A stretch of 64,000 nt of DNA from Paractinoplanes durhamensis (lineage in GTDB: Bacteria > Actinomycetota > Actinomycetes > Mycobacteriales > Micromonosporaceae). Positions 40,986 through 49,306 of this stretch are shown in pieces. The stretch is from NCBI RefSeq assembly GCF_016862175.1, contig NZ_BOML01000066.1, positions 1 through 64,000 on the forward strand, read 5' to 3'. Numbering within the stretch: the stretch's first letter is position 1; every line of letters begins with the position of its first letter. A program made the translations under genes and the position numbers. The notes beneath the pieces are model-generated. The model worked only from the letters and a program-made list of their open reading frames with translations, had not been told where the DNA came from and did not search any database.

Positions 40986-42648
40986 AACGGGCCAACGCCC
41001 GGCCGGCGTTTCGGCCGCTGAACAGGCAACCGCCCAGGAACGTACCCTCCAGGGCGTTGTAGCCATGCACTCCGCCGCCGCCGAAACCGGCGACCTCGCC
41101 GGCCGCGTAGAGGCCGGGGACCGGGGTACCGGAGGCGGAGAGGGCGCGTGACTCCAGGTCGGTCTGGATGCCACCCAGGGTCTTGCGGGTCAGGGTGTGC
41201 AGCTTGATGCCGATCAGCGGGCCGGACGCCGGGTCGAGGAACCGGTGCGGGGCAACGGTGCGGCCGATGCGGTCGCCGCGGTACCGGCGCGAGTTGTGGA
41301 TGCCCTGGATCTGCGAGTCCTTGCTGTACGGGTTGGCGATCTGCAGGTCGCGCGACTCGATCTGGCGGCGGATCAGCGCCGGGTCCAGCAGCGGCTCGTC
41401 GGTCAGCCGGTTCATGCCGGCGACGAGATCCTCCAGCGACTCCGAGACCACGAAGTCGGCGCCGTTGCGCTTGAACGCCTCGACCGGCGCGGGGGCCTGC
41501 CGGCCGAGGATGCGCTCCTTGACGAAGGCGCGGCGGTCCTTGGCGGTGATGTCCGGGTTCTGCTCGGAGCCGGAGAGGGCGAACTCCTTGCGGATGATCT
41601 TCTGGGTGAGGATGAACCAGGAGTGGTCGTGACCGGCGATGTCCGGGGTCGTGCGCAGGTGACGCAGCGTGCTCATGGTGTCGTAACCGGGCAGGCACGG
41701 GTCGGGCAGCCGGCGGCCCAGCGCGTCGAACCACATCGATGACGGTGCGGGCAGGATGCGGATGCCGTGCCCGGGCCAGATCGGGTCCCAGTTGCGGATG
41801 CCCTCGGTGTAGTGCCACATCCGGTCGCGGTTGACCAGGCGGGCGCCGGCCGCGTCGGCGATCGCCAGCATCCGGCCGTCCACGTAGGCGGGCACCCCGG
41901 TGACCATGCTCTTCGGCGGGGTGCCGAGCCGCTCCGGCCAGAACTCGCGAACCATCTCGTGGTTGGCGCCGATCCCCCCGGTGGTCACCACGACCGCTTG
42001 CGCGGTCAACTCAAAACCCTCGGTCTCGTCCCGGTTGGAGGTCACGCCGCGGGCCGAGTCGTCCGGAGCAAGAACCTTCCCGCGTACGCCGGTGACGGCG
42101 CCCGCCGTGACGATGAGCTCGTCCACCCGGTGCCGGTGATGGAACGTGACGAGGCCCGCCTCGGCCGCCTTCAGCACCGAGGCGACGAACGGCGCGACCA
42201 CGCCGGTGCCGGTCCCCCAGGTGACGTGGAAGCGCGGCACGCTGTTGCCGTGGCCGTCGGACCGCAGGCTGCCCCGCTCGGCCCAGCCGACCGTCGGCAG
42301 CCAGCTCATCCCGAGCGACGACAGCCACGACCGCTTCTCGCCGGCCGCGAACTCGACGTAGGCCCGGGCCCACTTGACGCCCCAGGAGTCCTCGTCGTCG
42401 AGCCGGTCGAACTGGGCACTGCCCTGCCAGTCGGCCCAGGCCAGCTCGACCGAGTCGCGCACCCCCAGCCGCCGCTGCTCGGGGGTGTTGACCAGGAACA
42501 GGCCGCCGAACGACCAGAACGCCTGGCCGCCGAGGTTGGCCGCATTTTCCTGGTCGACCAGGGCCACCCGCTTGCCGGCGGTGACGAGCTCATGGGTGGC
42601 GGCGAGCCCGGCCAGGCCGGCGCCGACGACGATGACGTCCGCATTCAC
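40978..42648 (-). CDS. FAD-binding dehydrogenase (3-ketosteroid dehydrogenase/fumarate reductase flavoprotein family)
   Basis: This 556-residue enzyme starts at GTG 42648. VIVVGAGLAGLAATHELVTA is the FAD-binding GxGxxG fold, NLGGQAFWSFGGLFLVNTPE follows, and AVVVTTGGIGANHEMVREFW and GLYAAGEVAGFGGGGVHGYN close the flavin site. GCLFSGRNAGRALA ends the protein. These are characteristic of the fumarate-reductase/KstD flavoproteins that desaturate or reduce C-C bonds; the substrate is unknown. It stands divergent from a TetR gene across a 13-bp palindrome. Confidence 0.87.
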   Translation of the reverse strand: MNADVIVVGAGLAGLAATHELVTAGKRVALVDQENAANLGGQAFWSFGGLFLVNTPEQRRLGVRDSVELAWADWQGSAQFDRLDDEDSWGVKWARAYVEFAAGEKRSWLSSLGMSWLPTVGWAERGSLRSDGHGNSVPRFHVTWGTGTGVVAPFVASVLKAAEAGLVTFHHRHRVDELIVTAGAVTGVRGKVLAPDDSARGVTSNRDETEGFELTAQAVVVTTGGIGANHEMVREFWPERLGTPPKSMVTGVPAYVDGRMLAIADAAGARLVNRDRMWHYTEGIRNWDPIWPGHGIRILPAPSSMWFDALGRRLPDPCLPGYDTMSTLRHLRTTPDIAGHDHSWFILTQKIIRKEFALSGSEQNPDITAKDRRAFVKERILGRQAPAPVEAFKRNGADFVVSESLEDLVAGMNRLTDEPLLDPALIRRQIESRDLQIANPYSKDSQIQGIHNSRRYRGDRIGRTVAPHRFLDPASGPLIGIKLHTLTRKTLGGIQTDLESRALSASGTPVPGLYAAGEVAGFGGGGVHGYNALEGTFLGGCLFSGRNAGRALARSL

Positions 42649-42658
42649 GATTCAGGAA

Positions 42659-42671
42659 TGTATCGGATACA
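42659..42671. promoter_or_regulatory. 13-bp palindrome between flavoprotein and TetR genes, candidate TetR operator
   Basis: TGTATC-G-GATACA is a perfect dyad in the 49-bp gap between the divergent flavoprotein start (42648) and the TetR start (42698). A TetR-type regulator next to it would shut both promoters. Confidence 0.7.
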
Positions 42672-42697
42672 CGAATGGATTGGATAGGGTTCGACAG

Positions 42698-43312
42698 GTG
42701 CGGGCGAAAGAACCGGTACGGGTGACGAAGAGACGGGCCGAGACGCGGGCTCGCCTGCTGGCGGCCGCGTTCCGGGTGTTCGCGGCCAAGGGGTACGGCC
42801 AGGCGCGGATCGACGACGTGTGCGCGGAGGCGGGCTACACGCGCGGCGCCTTCTATTCGAACTTCAGCTCCCTCGACGAGTTGTTCTTCGCGCTGTACGA
42901 CGAACGGGCCGCGCTCATCGCCACCCAGGTGACCGAGGCCCTGACCGTCGACGACGCGGCGCTGCTGGAGCCGTCGATCCACGCCGTGATCGCCCGGACC
43001 GCCGCCACCTTACTGCTGGACCGCGACTGGCTCCTGGTCAAGACCGACTTCCTGCTGCACGCGGCCCGCCACCCCGAGGTGGCCACCCGCCTGGCCGCGC
43101 ACCGCGCCGAGCTGCGCACGGCGATCGAGAGCCGCCTGCTCGGCATGCGGGGCCGGCTCGCGCTGCCGCCCGGCCTGGCCGACGCGCCGGCGGCGGCCCG
43201 CGCGGTGGTGGCCGCCTACGACGGCGTGACGGTGCAGCTCCTGCTGGACGGCGACATGCCCGCCGCGCGTGCCTGGCTGACCCAGCTGCTCACCGCCTTG
43301 CTGGTGCGATGA
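42698..43312 (+). CDS. TetR-family regulator
   Basis: This 204-residue protein starts at GTG 42698 (a second GTG lies 24 bp in). RARLLAAAFRVFAAKGYGQA and IDDVCAEAGYTRGAFYSNFS are the helix-turn-helix of TetR regulators, followed by SLDELFFALYDERAA. The C-terminal ligand domain has HAVIARTAATLLLDRDWLLV and AYDGVTVQLLLDGDMPAARA. It is divergent from the flavoprotein, which is its likely target. Confidence 0.9.
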   Translation: MRAKEPVRVTKRRAETRARLLAAAFRVFAAKGYGQARIDDVCAEAGYTRGAFYSNFSSLDELFFALYDERAALIATQVTEALTVDDAALLEPSIHAVIARTAATLLLDRDWLLVKTDFLLHAARHPEVATRLAAHRAELRTAIESRLLGMRGRLALPPGLADAPAAARAVVAAYDGVTVQLLLDGDMPAARAWLTQLLTALLVR

Positions 43313-43333
43313 CCCGGCTGGACGGGCCGGACC

Positions 43334-44113
43334 TCAGGTGGTGAGCGGGCCGAATCGGCGCCAGGCGTCCTCGGCCACCTCGTTGACCGACGCGATCGCG
43401 GCCCGCAGGTCGGTCACCGTGAAGACCTGCGGCGTCCCGGCCCGGTGCGCGGCCGCGCGGGCGGCCAGGCCGGCGTACCGCGGGAACAGCTCGGCCAGGT
43501 AGCCGGCGGCGGCCGTCTTGGCGATGATGTCGCCGGTCGCGGCCGTGCGGTGCAGGCGCGCGGGGCCGGTGACGGTCCAGACGACGGAGTCGGCGTCGAC
43601 CGGCTCGGCCTGGTCCATGGCGGCCAGTTGTTCGTCGGCGCCGACCACCCCCGCCTGCCAGTAGTCGCGCAGGTTCTCGAGGTTGTAGCGGAGCAGTTCG
43701 GCCGGGTCGATCTTCAGGTTGATCTCCGGGCCGCGGACCCGGATGCCGTACTTCTGGAGGACCAGCCCGACGACCGGCGTGAGCTCCCCGCATGGTTTTC
43801 CGGCCGGCTGCAGTGCACCGTCGACCACGAACGGCGCCGGCTCCTGATGCATGGGCCACTCGCCGGCCAGGGCCGGCTCCAGGTAGACCGGGTCGAAGTA
43901 CGGCCTCGGCGGCATGTTCTGGTGGATCTTGGCGAGGACGGCCAGGTCGTCGCCGGACGCCGGGCGGGACGTGTAGATGATCGCGTCGATGTCGCTGGCG
44001 CCGGGCTGCCAGGCGTTCAGCGCGGCCGAGCCGACGATGTAGAGGCCCCGCACGAAACCCGGCAACGCCTGGTCGACTGCCTCCAGATAGATGTTCGTCG
44101 TTTTATAGATCAC
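43334..44113 (-). CDS. Nucleotidyltransferase (AadA/DUF4111-like)
   Basis: This 259-residue protein has YIVGSAALNAWQPGASDIDA (about residues 25-44), the GSxAxGxxxxxSDID fingerprint of antibiotic and related nucleotidyltransferases, with the catalytic Asp pair in SDID. The C-terminal part (LLRYNLENLRDYWQAGV, GDIIAKTAAAGYLAELFPRY) resembles the DUF4111 domain of AadA-type aminoglycoside adenylyltransferases. Resistance activity cannot be inferred from this distant similarity. It lies 10 bp before the MarR gene's stop, on the same strand. Confidence 0.78.
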   Translation of the reverse strand: MIYKTTNIYLEAVDQALPGFVRGLYIVGSAALNAWQPGASDIDAIIYTSRPASGDDLAVLAKIHQNMPPRPYFDPVYLEPALAGEWPMHQEPAPFVVDGALQPAGKPCGELTPVVGLVLQKYGIRVRGPEINLKIDPAELLRYNLENLRDYWQAGVVGADEQLAAMDQAEPVDADSVVWTVTGPARLHRTAATGDIIAKTAAAGYLAELFPRYAGLAARAAAHRAGTPQVFTVTDLRAAIASVNEVAEDAWRRFGPLTT

Positions 44114-44123
44114 CCGGGCGACC

Positions 44124-44573
44124 CTAACCGGTGGTGTCGAAAAGGTCGACGCCGTGCGCGGCCGCGTGCGCCGTCAGGAGGCGGCCGATCAGGTCGGTCA
44201 GGTCGGTGCGGTCCTGCTCGGGCAGCCGCCCGACCATCGCGGTCACGTCCGCCTCGAAGCCGGCCGAGACCGCCACGATCAGCTCGCGGGCCCGGTCGGT
44301 GAGGTCGACCAGCGAGGACCGGCGGTCGGTCGGCGACGGCACCCTCGTGACCAGGCCGCGGCGCTCGGCCCGGTCGATCAGCCCGGTGACGCTCGACTTG
44401 TCCAGGCCGAGGAGTTTGGCCAGCTCCTGCATGGTCGGACGGCGATCGCGCAGCACCCCGAGCAGCCGGGTCTGGATGAGCGAGACGTCGTGCTCGGCGG
44501 CCCGCCGTTCGAGGGCGCCCTGGATCAGGAACGAGAGCTGGGCCAGGCCGTCGACGGTGTTGATCTGTGCCAT
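44124..44573 (-). CDS. MarR-family transcriptional regulator
   Basis: From ATG 44573 this is 149 residues (MAQINTVDGLAQLSFLIQGA). RRPTMQELAKLLGLDKSSVT and GLIDRAERRGLVTRVPSPTD are the recognition helix and wing, with the DRR in TDRRSSLVDL typical of MarR. It is divergent from the quinone oxidoreductase gene and flanks a double palindrome at 44593-44635. Such regulators are released by phenolic or oxidising compounds; the nearby oxidoreductase fits that sensing role. Confidence 0.92.
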   Translation of the reverse strand: MAQINTVDGLAQLSFLIQGALERRAAEHDVSLIQTRLLGVLRDRRPTMQELAKLLGLDKSSVTGLIDRAERRGLVTRVPSPTDRRSSLVDLTDRARELIVAVSAGFEADVTAMVGRLPEQDRTDLTDLIGRLLTAHAAAHGVDLFDTTG

Positions 44574-44592
44574 ACCCGGGAGCCTACTTGTT

Positions 44593-44635
44593 TTAGTACG
44601 TGCCACCAACTATCTTAGTTTGTGTCACGTACTAA
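44593..44635. promoter_or_regulatory. Two spaced palindromes between MarR and oxidoreductase genes, candidate MarR operators
   Basis: Site 1 is TTAGTACGTG-C-CACCAACTAT (44593-44613), and site 2 is TTAGTTTGTG-T-CACGTACTAA (44615-44635). Each has two 10-bp arms around one base, and the centres are 22 bp apart, about two helical turns. The outer arms (TTAGTACGTG and CACGTACTAA) are exact reverse complements. They sit in the divergent gap. Confidence 0.8.
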
Positions 44636-44650
44636 CCGATGGAGGTCACC

Positions 44651-45619
44651 ATGAAGATGCACGCCGCGGTCGTCACCTCGTTCGACGAGGCGCCGCACTA
44701 CCTGCCGTTCGAGGTTCCCGAGGTCCAGGAGGGGCAGGTCGTGCTGGACGTGCTCGCGGCCGGCCTGCACCCGCGGGTCCGCACCGGGGCCACCGGCCAG
44801 CACTACACGAGCAGCGGGACGCTGCCGATGATCCCGGGCATCGACGGGGTGGGCCGGCGTGCGGACGGCACGGCCGTCTACTTCGTGGCCGACGACGACG
44901 TCATCGGCACCATGGCGGAGAAGGCCGTGGTCGACCGGCGCCGGATGGTGCCGCTGCCGGCCGGCGCCGACGTCGCCAAGGTGGCGGCGGCCATGAACCC
45001 GGCCATGTCGTCCTGGGTCGCGCTGCGCCGCCGGGTGCCGATCCAGCCGGGCCAGAGCGTGCTCATCCTGGGCGCGACCGGGAACGCGGGGGCGATGGCC
45101 GTCCAGGTGGCCCGGCGGCTCGGCGCGGGCCGGATCGTCGGCGCCGGCCGCGACGCGGCGCGCCTCGCGACCGTGCCGGCCGACGAGGTGGTCGCGCTCG
45201 GCGACGGGCCGGACGCCCTGGCCGCCGCCGCGGCCGAGGTCGACATCGTGCTCGACTACCTCTGGGGCAGGCCGGCGTCGGCGGCGATGATGGCCCTGCT
45301 GACCGCCCGGTCGGACCGCAGCCGCCAGCTCGACTGGATCCAGATCGGATCGGTGGCCGGGCCGACCATCGAGCTCCCGTCGGTGGCGCTGCGCTCGGCG
45401 AACCTCCGGCTGCAGGGCAACGGCCAGGGCGCGGTGTCGCCGCGGGCCTACCTGGCCGAGTTGCCGGCCCTGATCGAGGAGATCGGCACCGGCACGATCA
45501 CGGTCACGCCGCGGGCGATTCCGCTCGCCGACGTGGAGCGGGCGTGGGCGCGGCCGGACGTGCCGGGCGAGCGGATCGTGCTGACTCCCGGAACCGGTTT
45601 CAACAGCGACGAAGGCTGA
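44651..45619 (+). CDS. Zinc-independent alcohol dehydrogenase/quinone oxidoreductase family protein
   Basis: From ATG 44651 (GGAGG 6 nt upstream) this is 322 residues (MKMHAAVVTSFDEAPHYLPF). IPGIDGVGRRADGTAVYFVA, and the Rossmann loop VLILGATGNAGAMAVQVARR (about residues 140-159), mark a medium-chain reductase of the quinone oxidoreductase type. No zinc-binding cysteines are present. It probably reduces quinones or enones with NADPH. It is divergent from its probable regulator MarR. Confidence 0.88.
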   Translation: MKMHAAVVTSFDEAPHYLPFEVPEVQEGQVVLDVLAAGLHPRVRTGATGQHYTSSGTLPMIPGIDGVGRRADGTAVYFVADDDVIGTMAEKAVVDRRRMVPLPAGADVAKVAAAMNPAMSSWVALRRRVPIQPGQSVLILGATGNAGAMAVQVARRLGAGRIVGAGRDAARLATVPADEVVALGDGPDALAAAAAEVDIVLDYLWGRPASAAMMALLTARSDRSRQLDWIQIGSVAGPTIELPSVALRSANLRLQGNGQGAVSPRAYLAELPALIEEIGTGTITVTPRAIPLADVERAWARPDVPGERIVLTPGTGFNSDEG

Positions 45620-45629
45620 GAGCGCTCTC
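45618..45629. promoter_or_regulatory. LacI-type operator palindrome upstream of the polysaccharide lyase gene
   Basis: GAGAGCGCTCTC is a perfect 12-bp palindrome of the GAGCGCTC type bound by LacI-family sugar repressors (such as CebR) in actinobacteria. It overlaps the stop codon of the preceding gene and lies 119 bp before the lyase start. No LacI gene is within the window. Confidence 0.6.
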
Positions 45630-45747
45630 TTGTTCCGGAACCTTTAACTAAGTCTTAAGTCGGTCAATTTGGGCTTGACCGGGCAGATGCGCACCGGGAA
45701 CTGTAAACCCACTTTCCGGTTTCCATCCCCACCCGGGAGATCCCCCC

Positions 45748-46923
45748 ATGCGCAAACGCGCCCTTTTAGCGGCTTTCACGGCCTTGGTCGCAGCCAGCGG
45801 CGCCTTCGGCGTCCGCCTCGCGACCGCCGACGCCGCACCGATCACCTTCAGCCATCCGGGCGTGCTGGTCAGTCGCGCCCAACTCGACTTCGTCAAGGCG
45901 AAGGTCGCCGCCGGCGCGCAGCCCTGGCTGGCCGCCTACAACCAGATGAAGGCCAGCTCGTACGCGTCGCTCACGCGCACCCCCAAGCCGCGAGCGACCG
46001 TCGAGTGCGGCTCCTACTCCAACCCGAACAACGGCTGCACCGACGAGCGTGAGGACGCGATCGCGGCCTACACCGACGCGCTGGCCTGGTATGTCACCGG
46101 CAACGCGGCCTACGCGCAGAAGTCGATCGCGCTGATGGACGCCTGGTCGGCCACGATCAAGACGCACACCAACAGCAACGGCCCGCTGCAGACCGGCTGG
46201 GCCGGATCGGTCTGGCCGCGCGCCGCCGAGATCATCAAGTACACGTACTCGAGCTGGCCCAACGCGGCCCGGTTCGCGACGATGCTGCGCACCGTGTACC
46301 TGCCGGTGGTGATCGCCGGCAGCTCCAGCAACGGCAACTGGGAGTTGTCGATGATGGAGGCCGCCGTCGGGATATCGGTGTTCCTCGACGACAAGGCGAG
46401 CTACGACCGGGCGATCACCCGGTTCAAGGCGCGGGCCGCGGCCTACATCTACATCACCGCCGACGGTGCGCAGCCGAAGTACCCGCCGGTCGGCAGCGTC
46501 GACACCACCAGCGAGCTGATCAGCTACTGGCAGGGTCAGAGCACGTTCGTGGACGGGCTCGCCCAGGAGACGTGCCGGGACTTCGTGCACACCGGCTACG
46601 GCATCTCGGCGATCAGTCACGTCGCGGAGACCACCCGCATCCAGGGTGAGGACCTGTGGCCGTCGCTGCAGGAGCGGGTGCGGCAGGCGCTCGGCTTCCA
46701 CACCAAGTTCGAGAACGGTACGGCGGTGCCCGGCACCATCTGCGGCGGCAGCGTCCAGAAGGGTCTCGGGCCGGTCAGTGAGGTGGCGTTCAACGCGCTG
46801 CACACCCGGCTCGGCATCGCGATGACCAATTCCCAGACGTACACCGAATCGCGCCGGCCGCAGGGGACGAACAATCTGTTCGTCGCCTGGGAGACGCTGA
46901 CCCACGCCAACAACCCGGCCTGA
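45748..46923 (+). CDS. Secreted alginate lyase-like protein
   Basis: This 391-residue protein starts with a signal peptide (MRKRALLAAFTALVAASGAF, cleavage near ADA-AP). Then come FSHPGVLVSRAQLDFVKAKV, and the Asn/Trp/His core NSNGPLQTGWAGSVWPRAAE and SSSNGNWELSMMEAAVGISV (about residues 185-205), which carries the conserved NWE of the alginate-lyase (alpha/alpha-toroid) fold. The later FVDGLAQETCRDFVHTGYGI contains the conserved C-R-D. It probably depolymerises an acidic polysaccharide outside the cell. It is co-transcribed with the ricin/beta-helix gene 8 bp downstream and preceded by a LacI-type operator. Confidence 0.8.
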   Translation: MRKRALLAAFTALVAASGAFGVRLATADAAPITFSHPGVLVSRAQLDFVKAKVAAGAQPWLAAYNQMKASSYASLTRTPKPRATVECGSYSNPNNGCTDEREDAIAAYTDALAWYVTGNAAYAQKSIALMDAWSATIKTHTNSNGPLQTGWAGSVWPRAAEIIKYTYSSWPNAARFATMLRTVYLPVVIAGSSSNGNWELSMMEAAVGISVFLDDKASYDRAITRFKARAAAYIYITADGAQPKYPPVGSVDTTSELISYWQGQSTFVDGLAQETCRDFVHTGYGISAISHVAETTRIQGEDLWPSLQERVRQALGFHTKFENGTAVPGTICGGSVQKGLGPVSEVAFNALHTRLGIAMTNSQTYTESRRPQGTNNLFVAWETLTHANNPA

Positions 46924-46931
46924 GGGGCATC

Positions 46932-49133
46932 ATGAGAACTCGCAGAATTGCGGCCGGCGCGGTGATGACCCTGGTGGTCGGCGCACTCGGCATCGTCGGT
47001 ATCACCAATGCGTTCGCCGCCTCGTCGGGCACGCTGGTCAGTTCGGCCAACGGAAAGTGCCTGGACGTCACGGACGGTTCCACCGCCAACGGCAACCAGC
47101 CGCAGATGTGGGCGTGCACCAGCGGAAATCAGAACCAGACCTGGACGCTGGCCGACAACGGTTCGGTGCAGGGCCGCGGAAAGTGCCTGGACGTCGCCGG
47201 CAATTCCACCGCCAACGGCGCGGTCATTCATCTGTGGGACTGCTACGACACGGTCGCCAGTCAGAAGTGGTCGTTGAACGCGGCCAAGGATCTGGTCAAC
47301 ACGGCGTCCGGCAAGTGCCTGGACATCAAGGACAACAACCTCGCCGACGGCGCGAAACTGCAGCTCTGGGATTGCGGCGGCTCGGCGAACCAGAAATGGA
47401 CCTTCTCCGGAGGGACGACCACGCCGACCACGCCGCCGACGTCACCGACGTCACCGACCACGGTGCCGCCGAACCCCACCAACCCGGACCTGGGACCGAA
47501 CGTCACCGTCTTCGACCCGTCGATGTCGGCGTCGACCGTCCAGAGCAAGCTGACCAGCGTCTTCAACGCGCAGGTCAGCAACCAGTTCGGCACCGCGCGG
47601 TACGCGCTGCTGTTCAAGCCGGGCAGCTACAACGTGGACGCCAACGTCGGCTTCTTCACCCAGGTCGCCGGCCTCGGCCTCGCCCCCGACCAGGTGACCA
47701 TCAACGGTCACGTGCACGTCGAGGCCGACTGGTGGCCGGACGGCTCGCAGAACGCCACGCAGAACTTCTGGCGCTCCGCCGAGGGCCTCTCGGTGACCCC
47801 CGGTGACGGTCTGGACCGGTGGTCGGTGTCGCAGGCCGCTCCCTACCGCCGCATGCACGTCCGCGGCAACCTGGCGCTCTCCGACGGCGGCTGGTCGTCC
47901 GGCGGCTTCATCGCCGACTCGAAGATCGACGGACAGATCCAGTCCGGTTCGCAGCAGCAGTTCCTCACCCGCAACACCCAGATGGGCAGCTGGACCGGCT
48001 CGAACTGGAACCAGGTCTTCGTCGGCAGCCCGGGCGCCCCGGCACAGAGTTTCCCGTCCCCGCCGTACACCACGGTCGGTTCCGCGCCGGTGATCGCCGA
48101 GAAGCCCTACCTGTACGTGGACAGCGCCGGCGCCTACCAGGTCTTCGTGCCCGCGCTGCGGAACAACGCGAGCGGCACCAGCTGGGCGGCCGGCACCCCG
48201 GCCGGCACGTCGCTGCCGATCAGCACGTTCTACGTGGTCAAGTCCGGTGACACCGCGTCCACGATCAACGCGGCCCTCGCCGCCGGTAAGAATCTGCTCG
48301 TCACGCCGGGTGTCTACCAGCTCAACCAGACACTCAACGTGACTCGCGCCGGCACGGTCGTTCTCGGACTCGGGCTCGCCACGTTCCAGCCCACCGGCGG
48401 CGTCGACGCCATCCACGTCGCCGACGTCGACGGGGTGCGGCTCGCCGGCATCCTGCTCGACGCGGGCACCACCAACTCGAACATCCTGCTGCAGGTCGGC
48501 CCGGCCGGTTCGTCGGCGTCGCACGCCGCCAACCCGACCGTGCTGTCCGACGTGTTCGTGCGGATCGGCGGCGCGGTCGCCGGCAAGGCCACCACCAGCG
48601 TCGAGGTCAACAGCAACAACGTGATCGGCGACCACGCGTGGATCTGGCGGGCCGACCACGGCGTCGGCACGAACACGGTCGGCTGGACCTACAACCCGGC
48701 CAGGACCGGCCTGGTGGTCAATGGTCAGAACGTCACGTTCTACGGCCTGTTCGTCGAGCATTACCAGCAATACCAGACGATCTGGAACGGTAATGGCGGG
48801 CGGACCTACTTCTACCAGAACGAAATGCCGTACGACCCGCCGAACCAGGCCGCCTACATGAACGGTTCCACCCAGGGCTGGGCGGCGTACAAGGTGGCCG
48901 ATTCGGTGACCTCGCACGAGGCGTGGGGATTGGGCAGCTACGCCTACTTCAACGTCAATCCGGCGGTCGTCAACGCCCGCGCCTTCGAGGTCCCGGTCAA
49001 CGCCGGCGTCAAATTCCACGACATGGTGACGGTTTCCCTCGGCGGCGTCGGCACCATCAGCCACGTCATCAACAACACCGGCGCCGCCGTAAACAGCGGC
49101 CATCAAGTAACGAGCATCGTCAGCGGACCGTAA
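46932..49133 (+). CDS. Secreted ricin-lectin plus right-handed beta-helix protein
   Basis: This 733-residue protein has a signal peptide (MRTRRIAAGAVMTLVVGALG), a ricin-type beta-trefoil (about residues 34-160; QTWTL, QKWSL, QKWTF), a Pro/Thr linker and a beta-helix (about 180-733). The last has VSQAAPYRRMHVRGNLALSD, PTVLSDVFVRIGGAVAGKAT and GDHAWIWRADHGVGTNTVGW, reminiscent of GH55-type exo-beta-1,3-glucanases. Close relatives are sometimes labelled 'adenylyl cyclase' in databases; I see nothing in this sequence to support that. It probably degrades or binds beta-glucan or another polysaccharide outside the cell and acts with the lyase upstream. Confidence 0.8.
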   Translation: MRTRRIAAGAVMTLVVGALGIVGITNAFAASSGTLVSSANGKCLDVTDGSTANGNQPQMWACTSGNQNQTWTLADNGSVQGRGKCLDVAGNSTANGAVIHLWDCYDTVASQKWSLNAAKDLVNTASGKCLDIKDNNLADGAKLQLWDCGGSANQKWTFSGGTTTPTTPPTSPTSPTTVPPNPTNPDLGPNVTVFDPSMSASTVQSKLTSVFNAQVSNQFGTARYALLFKPGSYNVDANVGFFTQVAGLGLAPDQVTINGHVHVEADWWPDGSQNATQNFWRSAEGLSVTPGDGLDRWSVSQAAPYRRMHVRGNLALSDGGWSSGGFIADSKIDGQIQSGSQQQFLTRNTQMGSWTGSNWNQVFVGSPGAPAQSFPSPPYTTVGSAPVIAEKPYLYVDSAGAYQVFVPALRNNASGTSWAAGTPAGTSLPISTFYVVKSGDTASTINAALAAGKNLLVTPGVYQLNQTLNVTRAGTVVLGLGLATFQPTGGVDAIHVADVDGVRLAGILLDAGTTNSNILLQVGPAGSSASHAANPTVLSDVFVRIGGAVAGKATTSVEVNSNNVIGDHAWIWRADHGVGTNTVGWTYNPARTGLVVNGQNVTFYGLFVEHYQQYQTIWNGNGGRTYFYQNEMPYDPPNQAAYMNGSTQGWAAYKVADSVTSHEAWGLGSYAYFNVNPAVVNARAFEVPVNAGVKFHDMVTVSLGGVGTISHVINNTGAAVNSGHQVTSIVSGP

Positions 49134-49140
49134 CCACCAA

Positions 49141-49173
49141 CTCGGCCCGGTCCCGAAATGGGACCGGGCCGAG
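49141..49173 (+). terminator. Perfect 14-bp hairpin after the polysaccharide operon
   Basis: CTCGGCCCGGTCCC and GGGACCGGGCCGAG pair perfectly around GAAAT, 7 bp after the stop of the ricin/beta-helix gene. Confidence 0.85.
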
Positions 49174-49240
49174 CCCAAAACCACAGATCAAAAGCTTCAT
49201 GTCGTGCCTGAGTGGTGGGTACGGACCGCAGTTCCCACCG

Positions 49241-49277
49241 AGGCCAGGCCGGGGCCCAGCAAAGCTGGCCCTGGCCT
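49241..49277. terminator. Branched hairpin downstream of the zinc alcohol dehydrogenase gene
   Basis: Outer arms AGGCCAG / CTGGCCT (7 bp) and inner arms CCAGC / GCTGG around AAA form an interrupted hairpin between the convergent ends of the beta-helix and dehydrogenase genes. Confidence 0.5.
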
Positions 49278-49306
49278 TTCATTCTGCGTGAGTGGCAAAG
49301 AAAAGT

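Noticed and set aside
44608..44620. AACTA-TCT-TAGTT dyad as the main MarR operator
   Set aside because: It spans the junction of the two longer 10-1-10 palindromes and is explained by them.
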